Positions 24,692 through 33,372 of a stretch of 64,000 bases of DNA are shown here, piece after piece. The translations under genes were made by a program, and so were the position numbers. Under the pieces are notes generated by a model. That model was not told the DNA's origin and ran no database searches. It was given only the letters and a program-made list of their open reading frames with translations. The DNA comes from Paraburkholderia tagetis (lineage in GTDB: Bacteria > Pseudomonadota > Gammaproteobacteria > Burkholderiales > Burkholderiaceae). Every line of letters starts with the position of its first letter. Positions within the stretch are counted from its first letter, which is position 1. The stretch covers positions 1 through 64,000 of the forward strand of contig NZ_JAKLJA010000032.1 of NCBI RefSeq assembly GCF_022213065.1. The letters are read 5' to 3'.

Positions 24692-25222
24692 ATGCTCACC
24701 ATTGGAAATTGCTGCATCGAAGCGCAGGTCGTCGACATCACGACGCTGCACGTCGACGCCATCGTGAACGCCGCGAACACATCGCTGCTTGGCGGAGGCG
24801 GCGTGGACGGCGCGATCCATCGCGCGGCGGGGCCGGACCTGCTGCGCGAATGCGAGACGCTCCACGGCTGCCCGACTGGCGACGCCAAGGTCACCGCCGG
24901 CTACCGGCTTCCCGCGAAACACGTGATTCATACCGTTGGGCCCGTCTGGAACGGCGGCGCGCGCGACGAGGCGTCGCTGCTTGCATCGTGCTACCGGCGC
25001 TCGCTCGAATGCGCGCGCGAGGCCGGCGTGAAGAGCATTGCGTTTCCGGCGATCAGTTGCGGCGTTTATCGTTTTCCGCCCGATGAGGCCGTGAAGATTG
25101 CGGTGCGGACCGTGATCGACGCGCTGAGTGCCGATCCGTCGCTCGAACGAGTCGTGTTCGCCTGCTTCGACGAGGCGATGCTCGCGCGCTACGAGCGCGA
25201 GCTGGGTGCGAACCGAGCTTGA
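24692..25222 (+). CDS. Macrodomain protein (O-acetyl-ADP-ribose deacetylase-like)
   Basis: A 176-aa single macrodomain of the YmdB/MacroD class, which removes acetyl or ADP-ribosyl groups from ADP-ribose adducts. It shows the MacroD hallmarks: DAIVNAANTSLLGGGGVDGAIHRAAG near 22-47, the GDAKVTAGYRLPAKHVIHTVGP strand and AFPAISCGVYRFP. ATG 24692 is preceded by AAGGAGG. It follows gpsA by 39 bp and may be the last gene of that transcript. No ADP-ribosyltransferase is nearby, so the substrate is unknown. Confidence 0.9.
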   Translation: MLTIGNCCIEAQVVDITTLHVDAIVNAANTSLLGGGGVDGAIHRAAGPDLLRECETLHGCPTGDAKVTAGYRLPAKHVIHTVGPVWNGGARDEASLLASCYRRSLECAREAGVKSIAFPAISCGVYRFPPDEAVKIAVRTVIDALSADPSLERVVFACFDEAMLARYERELGANRA

Positions 25223-25229
25223 TTTAACT

Positions 25230-25700
25230 TCACTCGCCGCCTTCGAAGCCCGCCTGCCGCCACGCCTCGAACGCCACCACCGCCACGGTGTTCGACAGAT
25301 TCAGGCTGCGGTTGCCCGGCCGCATCGGCAGACGCACACGCTGTTCGGGCGTGAAACGCTCGAGCACGGCGTCGGGCAGCCCGCGCGTCTCCGCACCGAA
25401 TACGAACCAGTCGCCCGGCAAGAACGCGTGATCGTGAAAGCGTCCCGAGCCGCGTGTCGTGAACGCGAACATGCGTGATGGATCGGGCGTTTCGGTGGCA
25501 ATGAACGCATCCCAGTTGCGATGCACGTGCATTTGCGCGTATTCGTGATAGTCGAGGCCTGCGCGACGCATTTTTGCGTCGTCGAGCGGGAAGCCGAGCG
25601 GTTCGATCAAATGCAGCCGCGCGCCGGTGTTCGCGCACAGGCGGATCACGTTGCCGGTGTTCGGCGGGATTTCGGGTTCGACGAGAACGACGTTGAACAT
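25230..25700 (-). CDS. trmL: tRNA (cytidine/uridine-34-2'-O)-methyltransferase TrmL
   Basis: A 156-aa SPOUT methyltransferase that methylates the wobble ribose of tRNA-Leu. Diagnostic stretches are MFNVVLVEPEIPPNTGNVIRLCANTG, FGAETRGLP and LPMRPGNRSLNLSNTVAVV, which forms the trefoil knot and SAM site. comF lies 55 bp upstream in the same direction. Confidence 0.94.
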   Translation of the reverse strand: MFNVVLVEPEIPPNTGNVIRLCANTGARLHLIEPLGFPLDDAKMRRAGLDYHEYAQMHVHRNWDAFIATETPDPSRMFAFTTRGSGRFHDHAFLPGDWFVFGAETRGLPDAVLERFTPEQRVRLPMRPGNRSLNLSNTVAVVAFEAWRQAGFEGGE

Positions 25701-25755
25701 GGCGATGAAAGTCTTGAAAAGGGCGATAAAAACGATAAAAGCGCGAAAGCGGCGT

Positions 25756-26577
25756 TCAATCCTTCGGTGTGCGCAACGCCACGAAATTCGTCACGCGGCG
25801 CGCGCCCGCTGCCTTTAGCGTGTGCGCGAGTGCATCGAGCGTCGCGCCCGAAGTCATCACGTCGTCGACGACACCTACATGCAGGCCGCAAAGCCCATGG
25901 CTCGCACGCATGAGCGCGAACGCCTGGCCCACGTTGCGGCGGCGCGTCTCGCGGTCGAGCTTCGATTGCGCCGCCGTATGCAACGTGCGGCGCACCAGCG
26001 TGGCGTCGGCGCGCGTGCCGAGCGCGCGGGCGAGCGGTCGCGCGATCTCCCACGCCTGGTTGTAGCCGCGCTCAATCAGACGTTCGCGCGAGAGCGGCAC
26101 CGGCACGATGAGACCTGGCGCGTCGGCGGTGTCGAGAACGTCGGCGGCCGCATGCGCGAGACGCCGTGCAAACTCCTCACCGAGCGCGAGCCGCGCGCGA
26201 AACTTCAGGCCGAGCGCGAGCGCATCGAGCGGCGCGCGATAGTCCGCAAGTGCGAGCGTCGCGTCGAAAGCAGGTGGCGCTTTCACGCAAGCGTCACATC
26301 GGTAGCGATCGCCCGCATGCGTGTGCCGCATTGAGCGACGCATGCCTGGGAGCGGCAGTGCGCAAACCGTGCAGCGCAGACGCGCTTCGTTCCAGTACGC
26401 GGCATCGCAAGCCGCGCACAACACGGCGCGCTCGTTACTGCGCACGTCGCGGGCCACACTGTTGACCGCCTCGCGAGTTCTGCGCGACAAATTGCCGCAT
26501 AATGGGCACAGATCAGGCAGCCCGAACTGGGCAAGCCGCGGCCAATGCGCTTGCACACTCTGCCGGATGCGCGCCAT
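25756..26577 (-). CDS. comF: ComF-family amidophosphoribosyltransferase-like protein
   Basis: The N-terminal zinc region has paired cysteines (CPLC, CAAC, CTVC, CDAC). The C-terminal phosphoribosyltransferase domain has VPVPLSRERLIERGYNQAWEIAR and the PRPP loop VGVVDDVMTSGATL. ComF proteins act in DNA uptake in naturally competent bacteria. The start is uncertain: ATG 26577 has GAGG six bases upstream (273 aa); ATG 26604 and ATG 26718 (320 aa) are alternatives. It is divergent from bioC. Confidence 0.85.
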   Translation of the reverse strand: MARIRQSVQAHWPRLAQFGLPDLCPLCGNLSRRTREAVNSVARDVRSNERAVLCAACDAAYWNEARLRCTVCALPLPGMRRSMRHTHAGDRYRCDACVKAPPAFDATLALADYRAPLDALALGLKFRARLALGEEFARRLAHAAADVLDTADAPGLIVPVPLSRERLIERGYNQAWEIARPLARALGTRADATLVRRTLHTAAQSKLDRETRRRNVGQAFALMRASHGLCGLHVGVVDDVMTSGATLDALAHTLKAAGARRVTNFVALRTPKD

Positions 26578-26808
26578 TGCGTGCCTCGCGTGCGTCGTGT
26601 GCATTGCGTGCCGTATTGCCTGCGCTTTCGCCACGGTTTGTTCCGCGAGGCGAGCGCGTCGCAAGGCGGGCGACTGGCTTGACGGCGAAGTGGGGGGCGG
26701 TGCGGGCTGCTGCGGCATCGAAGGACGGCCCGAACCCGATTCGGGACTCGCGACTGAAAGGATAGGAGTGAGCGAGTATACTTCGCAGACTTCGCCAATA
26801 CGACCGAC

Positions 26809-27813
26809 ATGTCTCCGTCTCACCCCAGACCCGGCCGTCCGGCCTACGATTCGCGCTATCTGCGACGAATATTCGACCGTCGCGCGGCGACGTTCGACGA
26901 AGTCGCGTTCCTGCCGCGCGAAATCTCCCAACGCATGCGCGAGCGCCTCGAGTACATCAAGGTGAGTCCTGCGAGCGTGCTCGACATGGGCTGCGGACCC
27001 GGCGACGACCTTCCCGGTTTGCGCGAACGCTTTCCCGAAGCGCCCGTGTTCGGTGCTGATCTCTCTTTCGCCATGCTCGAGCGCGCTCGCGCACACGACG
27101 CCGGCGACACGAGCTGGCGGCGCTTTCTTCCCGCGTCGATTGGCCGCGCGCTCGGCGCACGCGGCCCGCGTTTCGCGCAAGCCGACTTCGCCGCGTTGCC
27201 GTTTGCACACGGCGCGTTCGATATGCTCTGGTCGAATCTCGCCTTGCATTGGCATCCGCGTCCCGACCTCGTGTTCGGCGAGTGGCAGCGCGTGCTCAAG
27301 GTGAACGGCCTGCTCATGTTCAGCACGCTCGGTCCCGACACGCTCAAGGAACTGCGCGGCGCCTGGGCCGAAGTCGAAGCGGCGCACGGCGTGCCCACGC
27401 GGCCTCACGTGATCGATTTCGTCGACATGCACGATCTCGGCGACATGCTCGTCGAGAACGGCTTCGAGATACCGGTGATGGACCAGGAGACGCTCACCGT
27501 CACCTACAAGACGCCCGAGAAACTGCTCGCCGATGTGCGCCGCTGGGGCGCTTATCCGTTTAGCCGCGCATTCGCGGGCGAAGGCCATGAAGGCGATCAG
27601 GCCGAAGGCCTCGCATCGCGACGCCTCAATCGCGCACTCGTGGCTGCGCTGGAGGCACGCCGTTTGAAGGACGGGCCCAACGCGGGTACGATTGGGCTCA
27701 CCTTCGAAATCATCTACGGGCACGCATGGAAGGCCGTGCCGCGCACGACAGCGGAAGGTCACGGCATCGTGCGCATCGAAGATATCGGGCGCGGTCCGAC
27801 CAGGAATCGCTAA
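26809..27813 (+). CDS. bioC: BioC-type malonyl-ACP O-methyltransferase
   Basis: SAM-dependent methyltransferase predicted to methylate malonyl-ACP so that the fatty-acid enzymes can build pimeloyl-ACP for biotin. It begins SRYLRRIFDRRAATFDEVAFL, typical of BioC, with SAM motif I VLDMGCGPGDDL near 58 and SNLALHWHPRPDLVFGEWQRV. At 334 aa it is longer than E. coli BioC (251 aa). No other bio genes are here. A TATACT at 26777-26782 may be its -10. Confidence 0.85.
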   Translation: MSPSHPRPGRPAYDSRYLRRIFDRRAATFDEVAFLPREISQRMRERLEYIKVSPASVLDMGCGPGDDLPGLRERFPEAPVFGADLSFAMLERARAHDAGDTSWRRFLPASIGRALGARGPRFAQADFAALPFAHGAFDMLWSNLALHWHPRPDLVFGEWQRVLKVNGLLMFSTLGPDTLKELRGAWAEVEAAHGVPTRPHVIDFVDMHDLGDMLVENGFEIPVMDQETLTVTYKTPEKLLADVRRWGAYPFSRAFAGEGHEGDQAEGLASRRLNRALVAALEARRLKDGPNAGTIGLTFEIIYGHAWKAVPRTTAEGHGIVRIEDIGRGPTRNR

Positions 27814-27929
27814 CGTGGTAAGGGGGCTTTCGTTATGCCTGAAATTAGCACCGGAAAAGCCCTCGAAAAATTCTGGGAAAATGGCTGAAAGTCCCGCCAG
27901 TACTGGGTTTGCGGTAGATCGTGGCTTGC

Positions 27930-27958
27930 TTGTGAGTGCTTGAGATCGCGCCTATAAT
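27930..27958 (+). promoter_or_regulatory. Sigma-70 promoter of the cytochrome oxidase cluster
   Basis: TTGTGA (27930-27935) and a perfect TATAAT (27953-27958) are separated by 17 bp. The promoter lies 121 bp before the first gene of the oxidase block. Confidence 0.75.
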
Positions 27959-28078
27959 GCGTCGGTTGCTGTATGGATTGCCGTCCCCAAATCCGATGCA
28001 GCAAGTCCAGATCTCCCGCAGTTGTGTAAGGCGTAAAGCGGCGATAGTCTGCGAATGTTGTAGTGGGGGAGGCGGGCA

Positions 28079-28555
28079 ATGCAGACATCTGATCTGCTGG
28101 CGAGTCCGGAGCCGGTCCTGAAGGACTGGGTCATGAAGCGCAACTGTTCGGTTTCGCCCAGGCAATTCGTTTTGTTCTATGTATCGCTGGCGCTGGTATC
28201 CATCGCGATCGCCGTTCTGTTGTTGATCCGCGGCGCCTGGCTGGTATTGCCGTTCACCGGCATCGATCTGTTGGTAGCAGGTGGCGCGTTTTTGGTGTAT
28301 GCGCGCCATGCTGTCGATTACGAACGTATCAGGCTTTATCCGAACCGGCTGGTGATTGAGCAGATGAGCGCCGAAGCGCTCACACAGTTCGAATTCAATC
28401 CCCGCTGGGTCCGGGTCGAACCGGGCGCGACCCCACGCGATCCGGTACGTCTCGTGTCCCGTGGCCAGGCGGTCGCTGTCGGGTTGCATTTGCCGCAGTA
28501 TCGGCGTGCGCAGTTCGCGCTGGAACTGCGCACGTGGCTCGCGCGCGCCGCTTGA
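28079..28555 (+). CDS. DUF2244 membrane protein
   Basis: A 158-aa protein matching the DUF2244 pattern: a short cytoplasmic N-terminus beginning KRNCSVSPRQF, two membrane helices (about 27-48 and 52-72), and a C-terminal beta-rich part with RLYPNRLVIEQ and WVRVE. ATG 28079 has GGGGAGG six bases upstream. It lies directly in front of coxB in many Burkholderiales, which suggests a link to the oxidase, but no function is established. Confidence 0.8.
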   Translation: MQTSDLLASPEPVLKDWVMKRNCSVSPRQFVLFYVSLALVSIAIAVLLLIRGAWLVLPFTGIDLLVAGGAFLVYARHAVDYERIRLYPNRLVIEQMSAEALTQFEFNPRWVRVEPGATPRDPVRLVSRGQAVAVGLHLPQYRRAQFALELRTWLARAA

Positions 28556-28665
28556 ATGCGCAAGCGCGTGGCAGGGTGTGGTTCATTCAGAGTGCGCGTC
28601 ATGATTCGATGCGCACCCAGGGCGTGACCTGGTTGCAGAACCTTCCTGCGGGGTCGAGGGTTTGA

Positions 28666-30297
28666 ATGGAATTTATGGGTAAGGAAGCTATGAAAACAAT
28701 CAAGCGAGCCCTGATGGGCGTGCTGGCGTGCAGCGGACTCCTCGTCGCCGGCGCGGCACTCGCAGTCGGAGACAGTCCCGGCGGCCCAGCCGTCAACGAG
28801 ATCAATTTCCAGCCGCCCGTCACACGCATCGCAGAAGAGCTTTACAACCTGCACATGATGATGCTGCTGTTATGCACCGTGATTTTTGTCGGTGTATTCG
28901 GCGTCATGTTCTATTCGATGTACGCGCACCGTAAATCGAAAGGGCACAAGGCTTCGCATTTCCACGAGAGCACGACCGTCGAAATCATCTGGACGATCGT
29001 ACCGTTCGTGATCGTCGTGCTGATGGCGCTGCCGGCCACCAAGGCCGTGGTCGCCATGAAGGACACGACCAACGCCGACCTCACGGTCAAAGTCACGGGT
29101 TACCAGTGGAAATGGGGCTACGACTACGTGAAGGGGCCGGGCGAGGGCATCAGCTTCCTCTCGACGCTCACGACGCCGCGCGCGCAAGTGAACGGCCAGG
29201 CGCCGATCACCGACACCTATCTGCAGGAAGTCGATAACCCGCTCGTCGTGCCGGTCAACAAGAAGATTCGCATCATCACCACCGCCAACGACGTCGTGCA
29301 CTCGTGGTACGTGCCCGCGTTCGGCGTGAAGCAGGATGCGATCCCCGGCTTCGTGCGCGACACCTGGTTCAAGGCCGACAAGGTGGGCACGTATCGCGGC
29401 TTCTGTACCGAGCTGTGCGGCAAGGAACACGCATTCATGCCGGTCGTGGTCGAAGTGCTCTCCGACGAAGACTATGCAAAGTGGGTGGACACGCAAAAGG
29501 CGAAGCTGGCTGCGGCGAACGACGACCCCAACAAGACGTACACGATGGCTGAGCTCAAGGAGCGCGGCGAGAAAGTCTACGCGGCGAACTGCGCGGCGTG
29601 CCACCAGGCCAGCGGCAAGGGTGCGGGTGCATTCCCCGCGCTCGACGGCAGCAAGATCGCCAACGGCCCGATCGCCGGGCACGTGAACATCGTGCTGCAT
29701 GGCAAGGCCGCCATGCCGTCGTGGGCGCCTACGCTGAACGACGTCGAGATTGCCTCGGTGATCACGTTCGAGCGCAATGCATGGGGCAACCATATGGGCG
29801 ACATGCTGCAACCGCGCCAGGTGGCCGACGCACGCAACGGCAAGATGCCCGAGGGCGGTACGGCTACGGCGGGCGCGAATACGGCGGCAAGCGGCGCCGA
29901 GCAGGCGAACGCGGCGAGCGGCGCTGCACAGGCATCGGGCGCAGCGCAAAGCAGTGCAGCGGCACCCGCTGCTGCGGCGGCAGCGCTCCCGGCCAGCATC
30001 TACTTCGAAGTGGGCAAGAGCACGCTGCCCGCCGACGCGAAAGACGCAATCCAGGCTGCGGCCGATTACGCGAAGGCGCATCCGGACGCGAAGTTCGCGC
30101 TCTCGGGTTTCACCGACGCGAGCGGCAAGGCCGACGCAAATGCGGAACTCGCGAAGCATCGTGCGCAAGCGGTACGCGACGCGCTGAAGGCAGCGGGCAT
30201 CGCCGAGGACCACATCATCCTCAAGAAGCCGGAGACGGTTACCGGCGGCGGCGACGCGAAGCAAGCGCGGCGCGTGGAAATCAGCGCGGCAGCCTGA
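28666..30297 (+). CDS. coxB: Cytochrome c oxidase subunit II with cytochrome c and OmpA-like domains
   Basis: A signal sequence (about 1-33) is followed by two membrane helices (about 60-85 and 105-125) and the periplasmic CuA domain with its ligand cluster from Cys247 (CTELCGKEHAFM). A cytochrome c domain with haem site CAACH (309-313) follows, then an Ala/Ser/Gly linker (about 395-440) and an OmpA-like peptidoglycan-binding domain (about 445-543, YFEVGKSTLP to RRVEISAAA). GAGGG precedes ATG 28666; ATG 28675 and 28690 are possible. Canonical caa3-type CoxB ends after the cytochrome c domain. Confidence 0.92.
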   Translation: MEFMGKEAMKTIKRALMGVLACSGLLVAGAALAVGDSPGGPAVNEINFQPPVTRIAEELYNLHMMMLLLCTVIFVGVFGVMFYSMYAHRKSKGHKASHFHESTTVEIIWTIVPFVIVVLMALPATKAVVAMKDTTNADLTVKVTGYQWKWGYDYVKGPGEGISFLSTLTTPRAQVNGQAPITDTYLQEVDNPLVVPVNKKIRIITTANDVVHSWYVPAFGVKQDAIPGFVRDTWFKADKVGTYRGFCTELCGKEHAFMPVVVEVLSDEDYAKWVDTQKAKLAAANDDPNKTYTMAELKERGEKVYAANCAACHQASGKGAGAFPALDGSKIANGPIAGHVNIVLHGKAAMPSWAPTLNDVEIASVITFERNAWGNHMGDMLQPRQVADARNGKMPEGGTATAGANTAASGAEQANAASGAAQASGAAQSSAAAPAAAAAALPASIYFEVGKSTLPADAKDAIQAAADYAKAHPDAKFALSGFTDASGKADANAELAKHRAQAVRDALKAAGIAEDHIILKKPETVTGGGDAKQARRVEISAAA

Positions 30298-30422
30298 GCG
30301 AGCTGATCGGCACGGAGCGCGATAAGAAGGAAAGAGGCGCGCGCCGGGCCTCAAAAGAACAGTCGGTCGACAGGCCAATACGGTAGTACGAGACGCAAAG
30401 CAATTCGCTTCAGGAGAGAGTC

Positions 30423-32033
30423 ATGTCTAGCATCGGACACGATGTAGCGGGCCACGGTCATGTGCACGGGGACCACGCCCACGAGACGCCCCACGGGTGG
30501 CGACGCTGGTTGTTCGCCACCAATCACAAGGACATCGGAACGCTGTATCTGATTTTTTCGTTCGTGATGTTCCTGTCCGGCGGTGTGATGGCTCTGGCCA
30601 TTCGTGCCGAGCTGTTCGAGCCGGGGCTGCAGATCATGCGCCCCGAGTTCTTCAACCAGCTCACCACAATGCACGGCCTTATCATGGTGTTCGGCGCGAT
30701 CATGCCGGCATTCGTGGGCTTCGCGAACTGGATGGTGCCGTTGCAGATCGGCGCATCGGACATGGCGTTCGCGCGCATGAACAACTTCAGCTTCTGGCTG
30801 CTGCCGGCTGCCGCCGTGCTGCTCGTGGGGTCGTTCTTCACGCCGGGCGGCGCCACTGCCGCGGGCTGGACGCTCTATGCGCCGCTCTCCACGCAGATGG
30901 GCCCGGGCATGGACTTCGCGATCTTCGCGGTGCACATCATGGGCGCGTCGTCGATCATGGGCGGCATCAACATCGTCGTGACGATCCTGAACATGCGCGC
31001 ACCGGGCATGACGCTCATGAAGATGCCGATGTTCGCATGGACGTGGCTGATTACCGCCTATCTGCTGATTGCCGTGATGCCGGTGCTCGCTGGCGCAATC
31101 ACGATGCTGCTGTTCGACCGTCACTTCGGCACGAGCTTCTTTAATGCGGCAGGCGGCGGCGACCCGGTCATGTACCAGCACATTTTCTGGTTCTTCGGCC
31201 ACCCCGAGGTCTACATCATGATCTTGCCGGCGTTCGGGATCGTTTCGCAGGTGATTCCGGCGTTCTCGCGCAAGCCGCTGTTCGGCTATAGCTCGATGGT
31301 GTATGCCACGGCGTCGATCGCGATTCTCTCGTTCATGGTCTGGGCGCACCACATGTTCGCGACCGGCATGCCGGTCACGGGCCAACTGTTCTTCATGTAC
31401 GCGACCATGCTGATCGCCGTGCCCACGGGCGTGAAGGTGTTCAACTGGGTGGCGACGATGTGGCGCGGCGCGCTTTCGTTCGAAACGCCGATGCTGTTCG
31501 CCGTGGGCTTCCTGATCGTGTTCACGTTCGGTGGCCTCTCGGGTCTGATGCTCGCCATGGCGCCGCTCGATATCCAGTACCACGGAACCTATTTCGTCGT
31601 TGCGCACTTCCATTACGTGCTGGTGGCCGGGTCATTATTCGCGTTGTTCTCAGGGTGGTATTACTGGTCGCCGAAATGGACCGGCTGGATGTACAACGAG
31701 ATGCGCGGCAAGATCCACTTCTGGTGCTCGCTGATCTTCTTCAACCTCGCGTTCCTGCCGATGCACTTCGTCGGTCTCGCCGGGATGCCGCGTCGCTATG
31801 CCGACTACCCGGCCCAGTTCACCGACTGGAACCAGGTGATCACGATCGGCGCGTTCGGCTTCGGTCTCTCGCAGGTGTACTTCCTGTTCTTCGTGGCGCT
31901 GCCCGCATACCGTGGCGGCGGCGAACTGGAAAAGGCCGCGGACAAGCCGTGGGACGGCGCGACCGGCCTCGAGTGGACCGTGCCGAGCCCGGCTCCGTTC
32001 CACACGTTCGAAAATCCGCCGACGGTCGAATAA
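30423..32033 (+). CDS. ctaD: Cytochrome c oxidase subunit I
   Basis: The 536-aa, 12-helix catalytic subunit of the aa3 oxidase holding haem a and the haem a3-CuB centre. TTMHGLIMVF carries a haem a ligand; WFFGHPEVYIMILPAFG has the His-Tyr cross-link region; WAHHMF gives CuB histidines; HFHYVLVAGS carries the haem a3 and second haem a ligands. ATG 30423 follows AGGAGAG. It reduces oxygen with electrons from CuA of CoxB. Confidence 0.97.
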   Translation: MSSIGHDVAGHGHVHGDHAHETPHGWRRWLFATNHKDIGTLYLIFSFVMFLSGGVMALAIRAELFEPGLQIMRPEFFNQLTTMHGLIMVFGAIMPAFVGFANWMVPLQIGASDMAFARMNNFSFWLLPAAAVLLVGSFFTPGGATAAGWTLYAPLSTQMGPGMDFAIFAVHIMGASSIMGGINIVVTILNMRAPGMTLMKMPMFAWTWLITAYLLIAVMPVLAGAITMLLFDRHFGTSFFNAAGGGDPVMYQHIFWFFGHPEVYIMILPAFGIVSQVIPAFSRKPLFGYSSMVYATASIAILSFMVWAHHMFATGMPVTGQLFFMYATMLIAVPTGVKVFNWVATMWRGALSFETPMLFAVGFLIVFTFGGLSGLMLAMAPLDIQYHGTYFVVAHFHYVLVAGSLFALFSGWYYWSPKWTGWMYNEMRGKIHFWCSLIFFNLAFLPMHFVGLAGMPRRYADYPAQFTDWNQVITIGAFGFGLSQVYFLFFVALPAYRGGGELEKAADKPWDGATGLEWTVPSPAPFHTFENPPTVE

Positions 32034-32123
32034 GCCATCGGTCCAGGGCGTCCGGCGCGTGCGCGGCCGGACGCGAGACGAAAGCCGCGTTTGCGCAATT
32101 CACCAGACATAGCGGTCACAAGC

Positions 32124-32306
32124 ATGAATACGCATCCCGCGGCAACCGGCAACACAGGCATGACCCGGAATCCACAAAAAAGACGTACACCCGAACAGAT
32201 CCGTGCGGGCAACCTGCGGCTCGGCCTCGTATTGCTGGCTATCGTCGCCGTCTTTTTTCTGGGTGCCGTCCTGAAGCAACTGTATTTCGGCGGCCTGGCT
32301 AATTGA
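32124..32306 (+). CDS. Small cytochrome oxidase assembly protein
   Basis: A 60-aa single-helix membrane protein. The basic stretch RRTPEQIRAGNLRLGLVLLAIVAV-like region leads into one membrane helix (about residues 33-53). Proteins of this type between ctaD and ctaG in Burkholderiales are annotated as cytochrome oxidase small assembly protein. ATG 32160 would give 48 aa and is equally plausible; neither has a good ribosome site. Confidence 0.7.
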   Translation: MNTHPAATGNTGMTRNPQKRRTPEQIRAGNLRLGLVLLAIVAVFFLGAVLKQLYFGGLAN

Positions 32307-32379
32307 AGCCGCATTGACACTATTGGTAGTGAGGCGCTTCGCAGCGGCGTGAGCGCTGGTGTTCGTACGAGGAAGTCCG

Positions 32380-32961
32380 ATGTCTACGCAGCACTCTGGC
32401 AACGATCGCGCGTTTAACCGCTCGATGCTTATCAAGCTCGTCGTTGTCGCGTTCCTGATGTTCGGTTTCGGTTTTGCGCTCATCCCGATGTACCGCGCGA
32501 TCTGCCAGATCACCGGCGTCAACAATCTCGTGCAGCGCGACGCCACCGAGCGCGAGGCGCGCAACACGCAGGTGGACATGACGCGCACGATTTCGGTGGA
32601 ATTCGACGCGAACGCTCGCGGGCTGCTCGGCTTCAAGCCTGAGCAGACGAGCCTCGACGTGCATCCAGGCGAAGTCATGACGGTGATGTACGACATTTCG
32701 AACAACGAAGGACGCACGATCGACGCGCAGGCGATTCCGAGTTACGCGCCGAAGCAGGCGACGGAGTACTTCCGCAAGATCGAGTGCTTCTGTTTCAAGC
32801 AGCAGACTTTGAAGCCGAACGAGACGAAGCGCATGCCGGTGGTGTTCGTGATCGATCCGAAGCTGCCGAAGGACGTGAAGACGATCACGCTGTCGTACAC
32901 GTTTTTCGAACTGAACAAGCCCGCAGTGCCGAAGGCGCCGAAGCAGTCGGCCGGCGCCTGA
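32380..32961 (+). CDS. ctaG: Cytochrome c oxidase copper-assembly protein CtaG (Cox11)
   Basis: Delivers copper to the CuB site of subunit I. One membrane helix (about 17-38, ending PMYRAICQITG) anchors a periplasmic immunoglobulin-like domain with the copper motif Cys136-Phe-Cys138 (ECFCF). Length 193 aa is usual. ATG 32380 has GAGGAAG upstream, so I rejected the slightly longer frame from 32359. Confidence 0.94.
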   Translation: MSTQHSGNDRAFNRSMLIKLVVVAFLMFGFGFALIPMYRAICQITGVNNLVQRDATEREARNTQVDMTRTISVEFDANARGLLGFKPEQTSLDVHPGEVMTVMYDISNNEGRTIDAQAIPSYAPKQATEYFRKIECFCFKQQTLKPNETKRMPVVFVIDPKLPKDVKTITLSYTFFELNKPAVPKAPKQSAGA

Positions 32962-32996
32962 GGTGAGCGAGGCGTGACGCCACTGAGACGAAGCGC

Positions 32997-33245
32997 ATGA
33001 ACGGCAATGAATCGAACGGAGAGCGTGACGGCGCAAAGCAGGGCGCCGGCGCGGCAAAGAAGAAGAGCGGCGTGCTGCAACTGGCGAAAGCCGTGGGTTG
33101 GTCGTTCTTCGGCATACGCAGGCGTGCCGATCTCGAAGCGGACGCAGCACAGTTGCACCCCCTGGCGCTGATTGCGGCGGCGCTCATCGGCGCGGTGATT
33201 TTCATCGTCGTGCTGCTGCTGATCGTGCACGCAGTGGTGGGCTAG
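32997..33245 (+). CDS. DUF2970 small membrane protein
   Basis: An 82-aa protein with a charged, low-complexity N-terminus, the conserved core LQLAKAVGWSFFGIRRRADLE, and one C-terminal membrane helix (about 56-80). DUF2970 proteins lie between ctaG and coxC in many betaproteobacteria and have no known function. Position suggests an accessory role in the oxidase. Confidence 0.8.
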   Translation: MNGNESNGERDGAKQGAGAAKKKSGVLQLAKAVGWSFFGIRRRADLEADAAQLHPLALIAAALIGAVIFIVVLLLIVHAVVG

Positions 33246-33372
33246 GTGCAGGGCGGCGCGCAGGACGCATGCTCTCGCGCTTGAAGTGAATACGAATAAC
33301 GAAGACAGACCGCCGGCAGAAGTCGGCAAAAGCCGGCACTGTCCGGAGCAACTGGAAATTGGAGAATCAGGC

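Noticed and set aside
25756..27762. 668-codon minus-strand frame joining comF to an upstream extension
   Set aside because: The N-terminal half is antisense to bioC and has no protein-like motifs. ComF homology begins only near 26577-26718.
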